A stretch of DNA of 64,000 nucleotides, taken from Marivivens sp. GTDB taxonomy: Bacteria > Pseudomonadota > Alphaproteobacteria > Rhodobacterales > Rhodobacteraceae. The position numbers and the translations under genes are program-made. The stretch is taken from the NCBI GenBank assembly GCA_024642115.1, contig JAHEBU010000002.1:372001-436000 (forward strand), read 5' to 3'. Shown one piece after another: positions 19,157 through 28,684 of this stretch (positions within the stretch are counted from its first letter, which is position 1; every line of letters begins with the position of its first letter). The notes under the pieces are model-generated. The model saw nothing but the letters and a program-made list of their open reading frames with translations, had not been told where the DNA came from and did no database searches.

Positions 19157-20491
19157 TCACCAGTTGTCCTTGAACCATTTGACGGCCTTCTTGAACGACC
19201 GGCCGGACATCCGTTCGGCCGGAATCTCGAAATCCCACCACTCGTCCTGCGGGTGTGCCGCAAACAGGGTCAGACCCACGGCGGCGGAAAAGGCGGGGCC
19301 GGTGGCGGCCTGCGGCAATCCCTGCACGCGCAACGGGCGACCAAGGCGCACCTGAGAGCCAAGGATTCGGCTGGCCAACCCATCTAGCCCCGGAATCTGG
19401 CTCGCCCCCCCGGTCAACACGATCTGTTGGCTGGGCAGATGTTCAAACCCGGCCGCGTCAAGACGCTGACGGACTTCTTCCAGAATCTCCTCGACCCTCG
19501 GGCGCATGATGCCGATCAGTTCAGCCCGGCTGACGGTGCGGCGGTCGCGTTCCCAGTCGCCGGTGTCACCGCCGATTTCGATCATCTCGCGGTCGTCCAT
19601 GCCGGTGGCGAATACGCCGCCATAGAACGTCTTGATCCGCTCAGCAGTGGCCATCGGCACCTGAAGGCCCATCGAAATGTCGTTGGTCACATGATCGCCG
19701 CCCATGCGGACGGAATCGGCGTAGATCATGTGTTTTTTCATGAAAACCGAAAGGCTGGTGGCCCCTCCGCCCATGTCGATGCAGGCCGCGCCCAGTTCCT
19801 GTTCATCCTCGACCAGCGACGAGATGCCCGAGACATAAGCAGACGACGCCAGCCCCGCACATTCCAGATCGCAGCGTTTGATACAGTGCAGGACGTTTTG
19901 CAGGACCGAGGCATCGACCGTCAGAAGATGCAGGTCAGTGGTCAGGCGGTTGCCGATCTGGCCGCGCGGATCGGCCATGCCGCTGCGGTGGTCCAGCGCA
20001 AAATTGACGGGATGGGCGTGCAGAACTTCGCGGTCATAGCCGTAATCGGGCATGTCGCAGGCGGCCAGAACCCGCCCGATATCCTGATCGGTCACGACCT
20101 GCCCCGCCACATCGACCGCCCCGTCCAGCCCATAGGATTTGGGCCGTGCCCCTGACAGGCAGGCAATGACGTGATCGACCCGGACCGCAGCCATCTTTTG
20201 CGCGGCCTGCAACGCAGTACGGATCGCCCGTTCGGTTTCCTGCATCGCATCGACTTCACCAAAGCGAACACCGCGCGACCGGGTTGTGGCCGCGCCAATC
20301 ACCCGGAACTGCGACTGCCCCGCCATAGACCCAACGCCGTCCTGTTCGCGGAACCGTTCCGGCCCGTCGAACCGCAGCACAAGGCAGGCAATCTTGGAGG
20401 TTCCGACATCAAGAATGGCGATCACGCCGCGTTGCATCGCCGCCTTGCGCATATTGCGCATCGCCCGCTGGGTTTCGTAAAGCTGCCGCAT
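19157..20491 (-). CDS. ftsA: Cell division protein FtsA
   Basis: 444 residues, ATG 20491, directly adjoining the ftsQ stop (TAG at 20492-20494). Actin-like ATPase that anchors FtsZ to the membrane. Phosphate 1 motif IAILDVGTSKIACLVLRF, the FtsA-specific SHS2/1C region, the phosphate 2 motif CIDMGGGATSLSVF and the adenosine motif IVLTGGASQIPGL are all present. The C-terminal helix KKAVKWFKDNW is the amphipathic membrane anchor. Length is normal for alphaproteobacteria. Confidence 0.97.
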   Translation of the reverse strand: MRQLYETQRAMRNMRKAAMQRGVIAILDVGTSKIACLVLRFDGPERFREQDGVGSMAGQSQFRVIGAATTRSRGVRFGEVDAMQETERAIRTALQAAQKMAAVRVDHVIACLSGARPKSYGLDGAVDVAGQVVTDQDIGRVLAACDMPDYGYDREVLHAHPVNFALDHRSGMADPRGQIGNRLTTDLHLLTVDASVLQNVLHCIKRCDLECAGLASSAYVSGISSLVEDEQELGAACIDMGGGATSLSVFMKKHMIYADSVRMGGDHVTNDISMGLQVPMATAERIKTFYGGVFATGMDDREMIEIGGDTGDWERDRRTVSRAELIGIMRPRVEEILEEVRQRLDAAGFEHLPSQQIVLTGGASQIPGLDGLASRILGSQVRLGRPLRVQGLPQAATGPAFSAAVGLTLFAAHPQDEWWDFEIPAERMSGRSFKKAVKWFKDNW

Positions 20492-21391
20492 CTATTTGCC
20501 TGTCCCCGTCAAAGCGGCGTTGATCCGCCGCATTTCCATTACCGCTGGTTCCATCATCCGGATCGTTGGCCGGTTGTCGTTTCTGAAATCCACCACCGTC
20601 ACTTCGCGGGCCAGCAGGTCTTCTGCCTGGGCCATGGCGATCACACGTTCAAAGGCACGCACCGGTGCTTCGGTGGGCAGCAGGATGCGCTGGTCGCGGT
20701 CCAGCACCACATCCCACCGTCGTTCGCCCATCCGCACCAGCCCCCGCACGCGGGGGGCAATGGGACCGGCCACCGCGTAAATCGCCATCGCCTCGTCCAG
20801 GGCGTCCTTGGCCCCGTCCCCCGCGATCAGGGGCAGGTCCAGCCGGTCGGACCGGGCGGTCAAGGGGCCGACAGTCGCGCCAGCCGCGTCAATCATCTGC
20901 AACCCGATTTCGCTGCGCCAGATGGCGACAGGCACACGGGGGGTCACCTGAACGGTCAGCACGCCACCCGGCTGCACGCCCACCACGGCCCCCTGAACAG
21001 CGGGAACCGCCTCGATCTTGTCGCGCAGCGCGGCCAGGTCCAGATCAAAGGACGACACCGGGAATGACACATTGACCAAGGCCGACACTTCGGTTTGCAG
21101 CGCCTCTGTGCCGCCCTCGACCTTGAGGCTGGCCACCATGAATTCGGGGCGCTGATGGATCGCCTGCACGGCCTCTGCATAGGTATCCGACAGCATCTTG
21201 CGATTTGCCTCGTGGCTGAACCATGACAAGGCAATCAGCGCCACCAGCAGGATCGGCAGGCCGATCCGCATCCCGTTGCGATACAGCGGCGTCAGCATCA
21301 TCCGCTGATAGCGGTAGCCCCAGCGCGACGGGGCGGGATCGCGGCGGATCGCCATTTCAGGCGCGGCCGGGCGGCGGATCAACGATCGCAT
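20492..21391 (-). CDS. ftsQ: Cell division protein FtsQ
   Basis: 299 residues from ATG 21391, which overlaps the end of ddl by 13 bases. Bitopic divisome protein linking FtsB/FtsL to the early ring. A basic N-terminal tail of about 45 residues is followed by one membrane helix ([17 protein letters not shown]), a POTRA-like domain ([25 protein letters not shown]) and the FtsQ/DivIB beta domain ([18 protein letters not shown]). Order ddl-ftsQ-ftsA-ftsZ is the classical dcw order. Confidence 0.95.
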   Translation of the reverse strand: MRSLIRRPAAPEMAIRRDPAPSRWGYRYQRMMLTPLYRNGMRIGLPILLVALIALSWFSHEANRKMLSDTYAEAVQAIHQRPEFMVASLKVEGGTEALQTEVSALVNVSFPVSSFDLDLAALRDKIEAVPAVQGAVVGVQPGGVLTVQVTPRVPVAIWRSEIGLQMIDAAGATVGPLTARSDRLDLPLIAGDGAKDALDEAMAIYAVAGPIAPRVRGLVRMGERRWDVVLDRDQRILLPTEAPVRAFERVIAMAQAEDLLAREVTVVDFRNDNRPTIRMMEPAVMEMRRINAALTGTGK

Positions 21392-22293
21392 GAGGCATCC
21401 TCCACCAGCCAGCGGCACAGATCGGGAAACGAAATCCCCAGATGGGCCGCCTGTTCAGGGGCCAGCGACGTGGGCGTCATGCCGGGCTGGGTGTTCGTCT
21501 CAAGCAGGATCAACCCGTCCAGCCCACGCGCTTCATCCCAGCGGAAATCGGTGCGCGACAGACCGCGACAGCCCAGCGCCTGATGGGCGCGCAGGGCATA
21601 ATCCAGACAGGCGTCAAAGATTGGCGCAGGCAGGTCGGCGGGAACCACATGGCGCGAGCCGCCAACGGAATACTTGGCGTGATAATCGTACCAGCCGTCG
21701 GTGATGATGTCAGTCACGGTCAGCGCCCGGTCGCCCATCACGGCCACGGTCAGCTCGCGACCCGGCGCATAGGTTTCGACCATGACGTGCCGGGGCATCT
21801 CGACCGCCAGTTTGGGCGGGCCATTGGCGCTTTCGCCCACGATATAGACGCCGACGCTCGACCCCTCGTTATAGGGTTTGACAACATATGGGGGCGGCAG
21901 CACATGCGCGGACTCGACATCGGCGCTGTCGGCAATGACCGAATGGACAAACGGCAGGCCCGCAGCGCGATAGACTTCCTTCGTCTTTTGCTTGTCCATC
22001 GACAGGGCCGAGGAAAGAACGCCCGAATGGGTGTAGGGGATGCGCAGCCATTCCAGCAGGCCCTGCACACAGCCATCCTCGCCCCAGCGGCCGTGCAGAG
22101 CGTTGAACACCGCGTCAGGTTTGATGTCGGTCAGGCGCACAGCCAGATCGGGGCCTGCATCGACCTCGATCACCTCGCATCCTGCCGCCCGCAACGCCTT
22201 TGCACATTCGGCACCCGAACTGAGCGATACGTCTCGCTCAGCCGATGGGCCACCCATCAGCACAACAACCTTGGGGTTTGTCCCGCTCGACAT
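21379..22293 (-). CDS. ddl: D-alanine--D-alanine ligase
   Basis: 304 residues from ATG 22293, preceded by a GGCGGTGGG stretch. Cytosolic ATP-grasp enzyme that makes D-Ala-D-Ala for the muropeptide. N-terminal [19 protein letters not shown] and [16 protein letters not shown] bind the first D-Ala; [16 protein letters not shown] is the ATP-grasp loop; [14 protein letters not shown] and [15 protein letters not shown] give the Mg2+-binding residues. Length matches DdlB. It precedes ftsQ with a small overlap, implying translational coupling. Confidence 0.97.
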   Translation of the reverse strand: MSSGTNPKVVVLMGGPSAERDVSLSSGAECAKALRAAGCEVIEVDAGPDLAVRLTDIKPDAVFNALHGRWGEDGCVQGLLEWLRIPYTHSGVLSSALSMDKQKTKEVYRAAGLPFVHSVIADSADVESAHVLPPPYVVKPYNEGSSVGVYIVGESANGPPKLAVEMPRHVMVETYAPGRELTVAVMGDRALTVTDIITDGWYDYHAKYSVGGSRHVVPADLPAPIFDACLDYALRAHQALGCRGLSRTDFRWDEARGLDGLILLETNTQPGMTPTSLAPEQAAHLGISFPDLCRWLVEDASCDR

Positions 22294-22386
22294 CCCACCG
22301 CCTCTTTCGCGGACCTTCGCGGTCCGTCTTCTGCCATTCATGACCCTTGCCCCGGGTCAGGCCGTTTTGGCCTTCATTCTCATAGG

Positions 22387-23316
22387 TCACGGAGCCGGTT
22401 CGCCGACCCTCATGATTTCCCATTCTAGCGTGATCCCGCTTGAATCGTAAACCTTTTTTCGCACCTCTTCCCCCAACATTTCGAGGTCAGCGGCGGTTGC
22501 CCCCCCAGAATTGGTCAAAAAGTTGGAATGCATCGTGTTCATGACCGCACCACCGACGCGCGCGCCGCGCATCCCGGCGTCGTCGATCACCTTCCAGGCT
22601 TTCAATTCGTGGGTGTCGTCGGCGCGGCCGGTGCTGGAAAAACCGGCGGGATTTCGGAATGTTGACCCTGCCGTGCGGTCCTTGGTGGGCTGGGTCGCGT
22701 CACGCTTGGCGATCTGGTCTTCCATCCGGGCGGTCAGCGCGTCGGGGTCGCCAGCAGGGGCCTTGAACGTTGCGGCAACGATCACGGCCCCCTCGGGCAG
22801 GGTGGATTGGCGATAGGCCAGATGCAGCCGGTCTGCCGGCCACACGTGCACCGTCCCGTCCCGCAGAACCACCGTCACGCTTTCCAGCACATCCGCCGAA
22901 TAGCTGCCATAACAGCCCGCGTTCATCCGCACGGCGCCGCCGATGGTGCCGGGGATCGTGCGCAGGAACGTCAGATCCAGCCCCGCCTCGGCGGCCTTGC
23001 GGGCTACATGGGCATCCAGCGCCGCCGCCCCGGCGGTCACAGCCTGCCCCGCAATCTCGATCCCGTTGAACCCCCGGCCCAACCGGATCACCACCCCGCG
23101 AATACCCCCATCGCGCACGATCAGGTTGGACCCCACCCCCATCGGAAACACCGGAACGTCGGGATCAAGGGCCGCCAAAAGCCCGCTTAGATCGTTGATG
23201 TCGGCAGGCTGAAACAGCACATCCGCAGGCCCGCCCACCCGCATCCAGGTGAGGTCAGCCAAGGGACGGTCAGGCGTCAGGGTGCCACGGACGGGCGGAA
23301 GCGCAAACGAGGTCAT
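22387..23316 (-). CDS. murB: UDP-N-acetylenolpyruvoylglucosamine reductase MurB
   Basis: 309 residues, ATG 23316. FAD enzyme that reduces the enolpyruvyl group to give UDP-MurNAc. Flavin-binding segments [16 protein letters not shown] and [17 protein letters not shown], then [21 protein letters not shown], and the substrate loop [10 protein letters not shown] with the catalytic serine replaced or located in STF as in type IIa enzymes; the late glutamate lies in [11 protein letters not shown]. It follows a 103-base gap rich in perfect palindromes (23357-23398). Confidence 0.97.
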   Translation of the reverse strand: MTSFALPPVRGTLTPDRPLADLTWMRVGGPADVLFQPADINDLSGLLAALDPDVPVFPMGVGSNLIVRDGGIRGVVIRLGRGFNGIEIAGQAVTAGAAALDAHVARKAAEAGLDLTFLRTIPGTIGGAVRMNAGCYGSYSADVLESVTVVLRDGTVHVWPADRLHLAYRQSTLPEGAVIVAATFKAPAGDPDALTARMEDQIAKRDATQPTKDRTAGSTFRNPAGFSSTGRADDTHELKAWKVIDDAGMRGARVGGAVMNTMHSNFLTNSGGATAADLEMLGEEVRKKVYDSSGITLEWEIMRVGEPAP

Positions 23317-23356
23317 GTGCGCGGGATAGCCGGGAACGCCATATCTGGCAAGAACA

Positions 23357-23398
23357 CGAAATCCGCGCGGATTTCGTCCCGGAAAATGCGCATTTTCC
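23357..23398. promoter_or_regulatory. Two adjacent perfect palindromes upstream of murB
   Basis: CGAAATCCGCGCGGATTTCG (23357-23376, 20 of 20 symmetric) and GGAAAATGCGCATTTTCC (23381-23398, 18 of 18) lie four bases apart, 41 bases upstream of murB. In RNA each forms a tight hairpin; in DNA each could bind a dimeric protein. They may be mobile REP-like units or a processing/attenuation site inside the dcw transcript. Confidence 0.65.
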
Positions 23399-23418
23399 GC
23401 CCCGCGCCCAGACCTCGG

Positions 23419-23706
23419 TCAGTCTCGACCCGCCTTGTTCGCCCGCAGCGTCCCGATCCAGCCCCCCAGACTCGCCCCGACAAAACCCGGCAGGGCCAGA
23501 AAGATCGCCATAAGGGCATAGCCCATCCCATCCCACCCCTCGGCCTGTTGGCCTGCGAAGGTCAGGTAAAAGAAGGCCAGCACGCAGGCCACGACCAGTG
23601 CCCACAGGGCAACCCGCCACCCCTTGCGGCCCAGCACATAGCCCAGACCGCCCGCGATCAGGGCAGCACCCACAGGGATCGCCACCATCATCACAGGCTC
23701 GCCCAT
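23419..23706 (-). CDS. Small membrane protein in the murC-murB interval
   Basis: 95 residues from ATG 23706, overlapping the stop of the upstream DUF2484 gene by one base (TGATG), so translation is probably coupled. Three hydrophobic segments are visible: MMVAIPVGAALIAGGLGYVL, VALWALVVACVLAFFYLTFA and ALMAIFLALPGFVGASLGGW, with basic residues between. No family was recognised. Its place in a tightly packed dcw segment suggests an inner-membrane role in cell-wall synthesis or division, which is inference only. Confidence 0.72.
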   Translation of the reverse strand: MGEPVMMVAIPVGAALIAGGLGYVLGRKGWRVALWALVVACVLAFFYLTFAGQQAEGWDGMGYALMAIFLALPGFVGASLGGWIGTLRANKAGRD

Positions 23707-23954
23707 CAGCGCACCATCCGGCGGCGCAGCCACCGGCCAAGGTAGATGACGGGCCAGCGCAAAACGCTCGCCCCCGCCGCCAGCACCAGAAGTCCGATCA
23801 ACGGGCCATTCTGGGCCGTGACATATCCCACCAACGGCACGCCCAGCGCGATCAGGACATAGGCGCGAGTCCAGTGATGATCCCGGCTGGGGATCAGGGC
23901 CAGCACATTTGCCGCAATCAACCAGACAAGGGCGAGGATCAGCGACGGGCTCAT
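23706..23954 (-). CDS. DUF2484 family membrane protein (copy 2)
   Basis: 82 residues from ATG 23954, overlapping the preceding gene by four bases (ATGA). Starts [20 protein letters not shown] and ends YLGRWLRRRMVR; three membrane segments. The same MSPS-[LV]II/LI start, spacing and basic tail occur in the gene directly upstream, so the two are tandem paralogues. DUF2484 genes lie between murC and murB in many Rhodobacterales; function is unknown. Confidence 0.82.
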   Translation of the reverse strand: MSPSLILALVWLIAANVLALIPSRDHHWTRAYVLIALGVPLVGYVTAQNGPLIGLLVLAAGASVLRWPVIYLGRWLRRRMVR

Positions 23955-24205
23955 TTCGGGATCTCCGGGTGTTCGCCCCGCACCCGGCGATACAGGTAAA
24001 TCAACGGATTGCGGAACATGGACACGAATCCGGCCAGACCGAGGCCCGCGATCCACCAGCCGTGGTCATAGCCCAGCCAGATCAGGATGACGGGAGCGGC
24101 GATGAGCAACGACAGACCGGGCACATATTGGCGGCGCATCGGCAACAGGGCGGTCAGCGTGGCGGCGAACACCCAGAAACAGGCGATGATGACCGACGGG
24201 CTCAT
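23951..24205 (-). CDS. DUF2484 family membrane protein (copy 1)
   Basis: 84 residues from ATG 24205, overlapping the end of murC by four bases. Begins [20 protein letters not shown], has three membrane segments and a basic tail [12 protein letters not shown]. It resembles copy 2 in length, opening motif, the conserved P.R. after the first helix and the [VI]IYL.R tail. The double start/stop overlap ties both copies to murC expression. Function unknown. Confidence 0.82.
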   Translation of the reverse strand: MSPSVIIACFWVFAATLTALLPMRRQYVPGLSLLIAAPVILIWLGYDHGWWIAGLGLAGFVSMFRNPLIYLYRRVRGEHPEIPK

Positions 24206-25629
24206 GCGGCCGGGTCCTTGCCCAACCGGTCGGGCAACCCGTTGGCCCAGGCACTGATGCTGCCGGCCCCCAGACAGACGACCATGTCGCCGGGCCGGGC
24301 CTGTTCGCGGACCAACCGCTCCAGATCATCCTCGCCCATCACGGCGCGGGCGTGGCGATGGCCGTGGCGGATCAGGCCCGCCACCAGATCATCGCGGGAC
24401 GCGCCGGGAATGGGGTCCTCGCCCGCTGCATAGACATCGGTGATCCCCACCACATCGGCATTGTTGAAGCAGGAACAGAAGTCCTCGAACAGATTGTGCA
24501 GGCGCGAATAGCGATGCGGCTGATGCACGGCGATGACCCGGCCATCGGTCGCCTGACGGGCGGCTTTCAGAACGGCGGCGATTTCGACAGGATGGTGGCC
24601 ATAGTCGTCGATGATGGTGACGCCATTCACCACGCCCACGCGGGTAAAGCGGCGGTTGACACCGCCAAAGCCCGCCAGAGCCGTTCGGATCTCATCCTTT
24701 TTCATGCCAAGGTGCCGGGCCACGGCCACGGCGGCCAGGGCATTCGAGACGTTATGGTCGCCCGGCATCGGCAGGGTGCAGCCTTCGATCACCGCATCTT
24801 CGGCCTGAAGCGCGATGTCGAAATGGGCCACGCCCGCCTTGTAGGTCAGGTTGACGGCGCGAACATCGGCCTGCGCGTTGAAACCAAAGGTGGTCACCCG
24901 GCGGTCGGTGATCTTGCCCACCAGCGCCTGCACCTCGGGGTGGTCGGTGCAGCAGACGGCAAGACCATAGAACGGAATGTTGGACACAAAGTCATAGAAC
25001 CCCTTGCGCAGGTTCTCGATCGTGCCCCAGTGCTCCATATGTTCGGGGTCGATGTTGGTGACGATGGCAATGGTGGCGGGCAGACGGTTGAAGGTGCCGT
25101 CGCTCTCGTCCGCCTCGACCACCATCCATTCGCCCTGCCCCATCCTGGCGTTCGACCCATAGGCATGGATGATCCCGCCGTTGACGACTGTGGGGTCAAA
25201 GTTGCCCGCGTCCAGCAATGTGGCAACCATCGTCGTCGTGGTCGTCTTGCCGTGGGTGCCTGCAATGGCCACGTTGGATTTCAGGCGCATCAGTTCGGCC
25301 AGCATCTCGGCCCGGCGCACGATGGGCAGGCCGCGCTTGCGTGCTTCGTCCAGTTCGGGGTTGCCGGTCTTGATGGCGGACGAGATGACGACGACCTCGG
25401 CCCCTTCCAGATTCTCGGCCCGCTGGCCTTCGTAGATGATGGCGCCCAGCGTTTTCAATCGGTCGGTGATCTTGGACCCTTTCAGGTCCGACCCCTGCAC
25501 GCGGTAGCCCAGATTGAGCAGCACTTCGGCGATGCCCGACATGCCGATGCCGCCGATGCCGACGAAATGGATCGGACCCACATCAAGGGGCAGTTTCGTT
25601 GCAGCGTTCATCAGCGGGCTCCCGTCCAT
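24202..25629 (-). CDS. murC: UDP-N-acetylmuramate--L-alanine ligase MurC
   Basis: 475 residues from ATG 25629; it has an AAAGGA ribosome site 6 bases upstream inside the end of murG, better than ATG 25611. Adds L-Ala to UDP-MurNAc in the cytosol. N-terminal Rossmann loop [23 protein letters not shown] loop [19 protein letters not shown], catalytic [12 protein letters not shown], then [33 protein letters not shown] and HQPHRYSRL. Only one base separates it from the murG stop, so the genes are cotranscribed and probably coupled. Confidence 0.98.
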   Translation of the reverse strand: MDGSPLMNAATKLPLDVGPIHFVGIGGIGMSGIAEVLLNLGYRVQGSDLKGSKITDRLKTLGAIIYEGQRAENLEGAEVVVISSAIKTGNPELDEARKRGLPIVRRAEMLAELMRLKSNVAIAGTHGKTTTTTMVATLLDAGNFDPTVVNGGIIHAYGSNARMGQGEWMVVEADESDGTFNRLPATIAIVTNIDPEHMEHWGTIENLRKGFYDFVSNIPFYGLAVCCTDHPEVQALVGKITDRRVTTFGFNAQADVRAVNLTYKAGVAHFDIALQAEDAVIEGCTLPMPGDHNVSNALAAVAVARHLGMKKDEIRTALAGFGGVNRRFTRVGVVNGVTIIDDYGHHPVEIAAVLKAARQATDGRVIAVHQPHRYSRLHNLFEDFCSCFNNADVVGITDVYAAGEDPIPGASRDDLVAGLIRHGHRHARAVMGEDDLERLVREQARPGDMVVCLGAGSISAWANGLPDRLGKDPAA

Positions 25630-25630
25630 C

Positions 25631-26722
25631 TTATGTCCTTTCTGCCAGTTTTTCGACCAAAGCGACCAAACGGTCCGTTGCATCGGGGATGCCACAGGAC
25701 TGCGCCGCCTGCGCCATCCGGGCCGCCCCGTCGGGGTCTTGCAGAACCGTGGCGATATGCGCGGAAAGCGTCGCGACCTCAAGCCTCGATTCCGGGATAA
25801 GGATTGCCGCCCCTGCCTCGACCAGCCCGCGCGCGTTGGCCGTCTGGTGGTCGGCTGTCGCCGCAGCAAAGGGGACAAGGATCGACGGCCGCCCGATCAC
25901 GCTGATGTCGGCCACGCTCGACGCCCCTGCCCGGCTGATGACCAGCTGCGCCTCGGCCATGCGTTCGGGGACGTCGGAGAAAAACGGCTGCACGTCCGCG
26001 CGGATCAGTTCGGCGGCGTAGAAATCCGTCACCCGCTGGCTGTCCTCGTCGCGGGCCTGATGGCTCACGCGGATGTTGCGGCGGAGCTCTTCGGGCAGGG
26101 CGGCGATGGCGGGGGGGACCATGTCGGACAGGATGCGGGCGCCTTGCGACCCGCCCATGACAAGGATCGACATCGGGTAATCGCCGGGGGGGATATACCC
26201 CGCCCCGGCACGGGCCAGGACGGCAGACCTGACCGGATTGCCGGTGTGAATGCCTTCGACGCCGGAGGGCAATTCGGTCGGCCATGTGCCGCAGGCCACC
26301 ACGTTGACGCGCTTGGCGAACACCTGATTGACCCGGCCCAGAACGCCGTTCTGTTCATGGATCATGCGGGGGATACGCAGGACAAAGGCAGCAGTCATGG
26401 CCGGGATCGACGGATACCCGCCAAAGCCAACCACAACGGCAGGCCGGTCCCGCCACATCGACCATTTCGCAGCGCCAATGCCGCCGATGATGCGGAACGG
26501 CACGGCCAGTTTGGCCAGCAACCCGCCCCGCGCAAAGGTGGCGCTGCCCACCTGAGCGATCTCGACTTCTTTGGGGAACCCGCCGGTATAGCGGGCACCG
26601 CGGGCGTCAGTGGTCAGCTTGACCCGCCAGCCCTTTGCCAGCATCGCCTCGGCCAGCGCCTGCGCGGGGAACATGTGGCCCCCGGTGCCGCCCGCGGCAA
26701 TGACCAGCAGCGGGGCGGTCAT
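25631..26722 (-). CDS. murG: Lipid II synthase MurG
   Basis: 363 residues from ATG 26722. Peripheral inner-membrane GT28 glycosyltransferase that adds GlcNAc to lipid I. N-terminal glycine loop [20 protein letters not shown], second loop [45 protein letters not shown] and the donor-site [15 protein letters not shown]. The frame stays open upstream through the palindromes at 26741-26800, but that part is unlike MurG and is not translated in this call. Confidence 0.97.
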   Translation of the reverse strand: MTAPLLVIAAGGTGGHMFPAQALAEAMLAKGWRVKLTTDARGARYTGGFPKEVEIAQVGSATFARGGLLAKLAVPFRIIGGIGAAKWSMWRDRPAVVVGFGGYPSIPAMTAAFVLRIPRMIHEQNGVLGRVNQVFAKRVNVVACGTWPTELPSGVEGIHTGNPVRSAVLARAGAGYIPPGDYPMSILVMGGSQGARILSDMVPPAIAALPEELRRNIRVSHQARDEDSQRVTDFYAAELIRADVQPFFSDVPERMAEAQLVISRAGASSVADISVIGRPSILVPFAAATADHQTANARGLVEAGAAILIPESRLEVATLSAHIATVLQDPDGAARMAQAAQSCGIPDATDRLVALVEKLAERT

Positions 26723-26740
26723 CTGTCCCACCACAGGCTC

Positions 26741-26800
26741 AGGTGGGTTGAAACCCACCTTGCAAAACGCCCCATCTGTAAGGTGGGTCTTGACCCACCT
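26741..26800. repeat. Pair of GGTGGGT/ACCCACC palindromes
   Basis: AGGTGGGTTGAAACCCACCT (26741-26760) and AGGTGGGTCTTGACCCACCT (26781-26800), 8-base arms, in direct order within the 106-base gap between ftsW (stop 26829) and murG (start 26722). Same family as 31108, 60241 and 61968. They would form two hairpins in the ftsW-murG message. Confidence 0.85.
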
Positions 26801-26828
26801 TTCGTGATACGAACGGACCGGGCGATCA

Positions 26829-27995
26829 TCACCGCCCCCGCCGCAACAGGATATCGCCAATCTCGCCTTGCGGACGGCTGCGGGTAAAGGCCAGCAGCAT
26901 TCCCACGGCAATCCCGCCCGCAATGATCGACGACCCGCCATAGCTCACGAACGGCAATGTCATCCCCTTGGCGGGCAACAGGCGGACAGCCACGCCCATG
27001 TTGATCATCGCCTGCACGCCAAAGGCGCATGCCAACCCGCACCCGGCCAATCGGATGAACGGATCGCGCTCCTTCATCAGCCGGGTCAGCGACCTGACAA
27101 CGATCGTCGCATAAAGGGCAATGATCGCAAGGACGAGGATAAGCCCATATTCTTCGGCAGCCACAGCGATAATGAAATCGGTATGGGCATCGGGCAGCGA
27201 CCATTTCACCTGCCCCTCGCCCACGCCCACCCCGAAAAACCCGCCTTCTCGGATGGCGTCGGTGGCATAGCCGATCTGGGTGCGCGGATCGACTTCGGCC
27301 GACATGAACCCATCAATCCGGCGGGCAAAGTGTTCGGAATGGGAATAGGCAAAGGTGCCCGCCGACACGACCAATGCTGCCACAACGGTCAACAGGGTCA
27401 TCGGCGCACCCGCCACGAAATACATCACCCCCCACGCAAAGAGGATCAGGCAGGCCTGACCAAAGTCCGGTTGCAGGGCAAGGATGATCACGATGATGAC
27501 GGTCAGGCCAAACGAATAGGCCTTGCCGGGCGGGCCGCCGACTTCGAAACTGGCGGCCATGAACCAGGCGGCCACAACGATAAAGCCCGGTTTCAGGAAT
27601 TCGGAGGGCTGGAACGACGCAAAACCCAGCGAATACCAGCGGATCGCCCCCTTGCCGAAATCCGTGCCGAGCACCGGCAGCATGGCCAGGGCCGCAAAGG
27701 ACAGGACGAACCCGACAACCGCCAACCGGCGCACCATCACCGGTGTCATCATCGAAGTCAGCAGCATCGCCACCATCGCAAGGCCGCCAAAAAACGCCTG
27801 CCGGGTGACGTAATAGAACGGGTCCAACCCGTTACGGGCAGCCAGCGGCGGCGAGGACGCGAGGCCCAAAAGCAGCCCGATCCCGAAAAGGATCAGGATG
27901 CAGGACATGCTCCATTTGTCGATCGTGCGCCACCAGCGCGGAAGAATGGGATCCTCGACCTTGGTCGGAATCGTGCCATAGACCATCTCTGTCAT
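26829..27995 (-). CDS. ftsW: Peptidoglycan glycosyltransferase FtsW
   Basis: 388 residues from ATG 27995 ([12 protein letters not shown]); a second ATG three codons on is possible. SEDS-family polymerase of the divisome with about ten membrane helices. Family segments are present: [21 protein letters not shown] (contains the essential R.W.G..QPSE), [16 protein letters not shown] with the catalytic-site aspartate, [19 protein letters not shown], and [19 protein letters not shown]. In related genomes murD is the near upstream gene; here murD is 34.7 kb away because of the intervening plus-strand genes and island. Confidence 0.97.
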   Translation of the reverse strand: MTEMVYGTIPTKVEDPILPRWWRTIDKWSMSCILILFGIGLLLGLASSPPLAARNGLDPFYYVTRQAFFGGLAMVAMLLTSMMTPVMVRRLAVVGFVLSFAALAMLPVLGTDFGKGAIRWYSLGFASFQPSEFLKPGFIVVAAWFMAASFEVGGPPGKAYSFGLTVIIVIILALQPDFGQACLILFAWGVMYFVAGAPMTLLTVVAALVVSAGTFAYSHSEHFARRIDGFMSAEVDPRTQIGYATDAIREGGFFGVGVGEGQVKWSLPDAHTDFIIAVAAEEYGLILVLAIIALYATIVVRSLTRLMKERDPFIRLAGCGLACAFGVQAMINMGVAVRLLPAKGMTLPFVSYGGSSIIAGGIAVGMLLAFTRSRPQGEIGDILLRRGR

Positions 27996-28192
27996 GGGTG
28001 CACCGCCTACTGCCTCGTGTCGCCCGTTTTCCGGGTCTGGGAATAAGCCTATCCTGATTTGCGCCACGATTCCAGCGAAATGAGTGCAAAGACGGGTCGT
28101 TCGCCCGACACATGTCCTGGGGACCGCTGGACCTCGGACAGGCCTATGGTATCAGGTCGCGATGTGACCCCGGACTGCAAGGATACCCCACC

Positions 28193-28642
28193 ATGACCGC
28201 CCCCCTCCGCATCGCCCTGTCGAGCGACCACGCCGCCATTGCTCTCCGACAGGCCATCGCCGCCCACATCGCCGCACAGGGCTGGGTCGCGGTCGACATC
28301 GGCCCGACCACGCCCGAAAGCACGCCCTATCCACAGCATGGCAAGGCGGCAGCGCGGCTCGTCGCCTCGGGCGATTGTCGGTTCGGCATCATCGTCTGCG
28401 GCACCGGACAGGGGATCATGATGGCCGCCAACAAGGTCCCCGGTATCCGCTGCGGCGTCTGCGCCGACACCTTTTCCGCCCGGATGATCCGGCAGCATAA
28501 TGACGCCAACATGCTGTCGCTCGGCGCGCGGGTGGTGGGCGAGGGTCTCGCGCTCGACATCGTGGACGCCTTTCTTGGGGCCGAGTTCGAGGGCGGACGA
28601 CACGCGACCCGGGTGGACATGATCGAAGCGACCGAGGGCTAA
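28193..28642 (+). CDS. rpiB: Ribose-5-phosphate isomerase B
   Basis: 149 residues from ATG 28193 with AAGGATA upstream. Interconverts ribose-5-phosphate and ribulose-5-phosphate in the pentose phosphate pathway. LacA/RpiB family features: N-terminal LSSDHAAIALRQAI, active-site cysteine region IIVCGTGQGIMMAANKVPG, CGVCADTFSARMIRQHNDANMLSLGARVVG. It is divergent from ftsW with about 200 bases between the starts. A short hairpin (GCCTCG-AAA-CGAGGC, 28659-28673) follows the stop. Some family members act on allose or galactose-6-phosphate, but the histidine/arginine pattern fits RpiB. Confidence 0.92.
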   Translation: MTAPLRIALSSDHAAIALRQAIAAHIAAQGWVAVDIGPTTPESTPYPQHGKAAARLVASGDCRFGIIVCGTGQGIMMAANKVPGIRCGVCADTFSARMIRQHNDANMLSLGARVVGEGLALDIVDAFLGAEFEGGRHATRVDMIEATEG

Positions 28643-28684
28643 GCCTCCCTTGCGCCCCGCCTCGAAACGAGGCACCCCTGCCGC

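Noticed and set aside
24352-25800. 482-residue plus-strand ORF opposite murC
   Set aside because: High-GC shadow frame; the minus strand encodes a complete MurC.
26723-26941. Longer MurG N-terminus through the palindromes
   Set aside because: The extra 73 residues are unlike MurG and encode the repeat; ATG 26722 gives the normal start.
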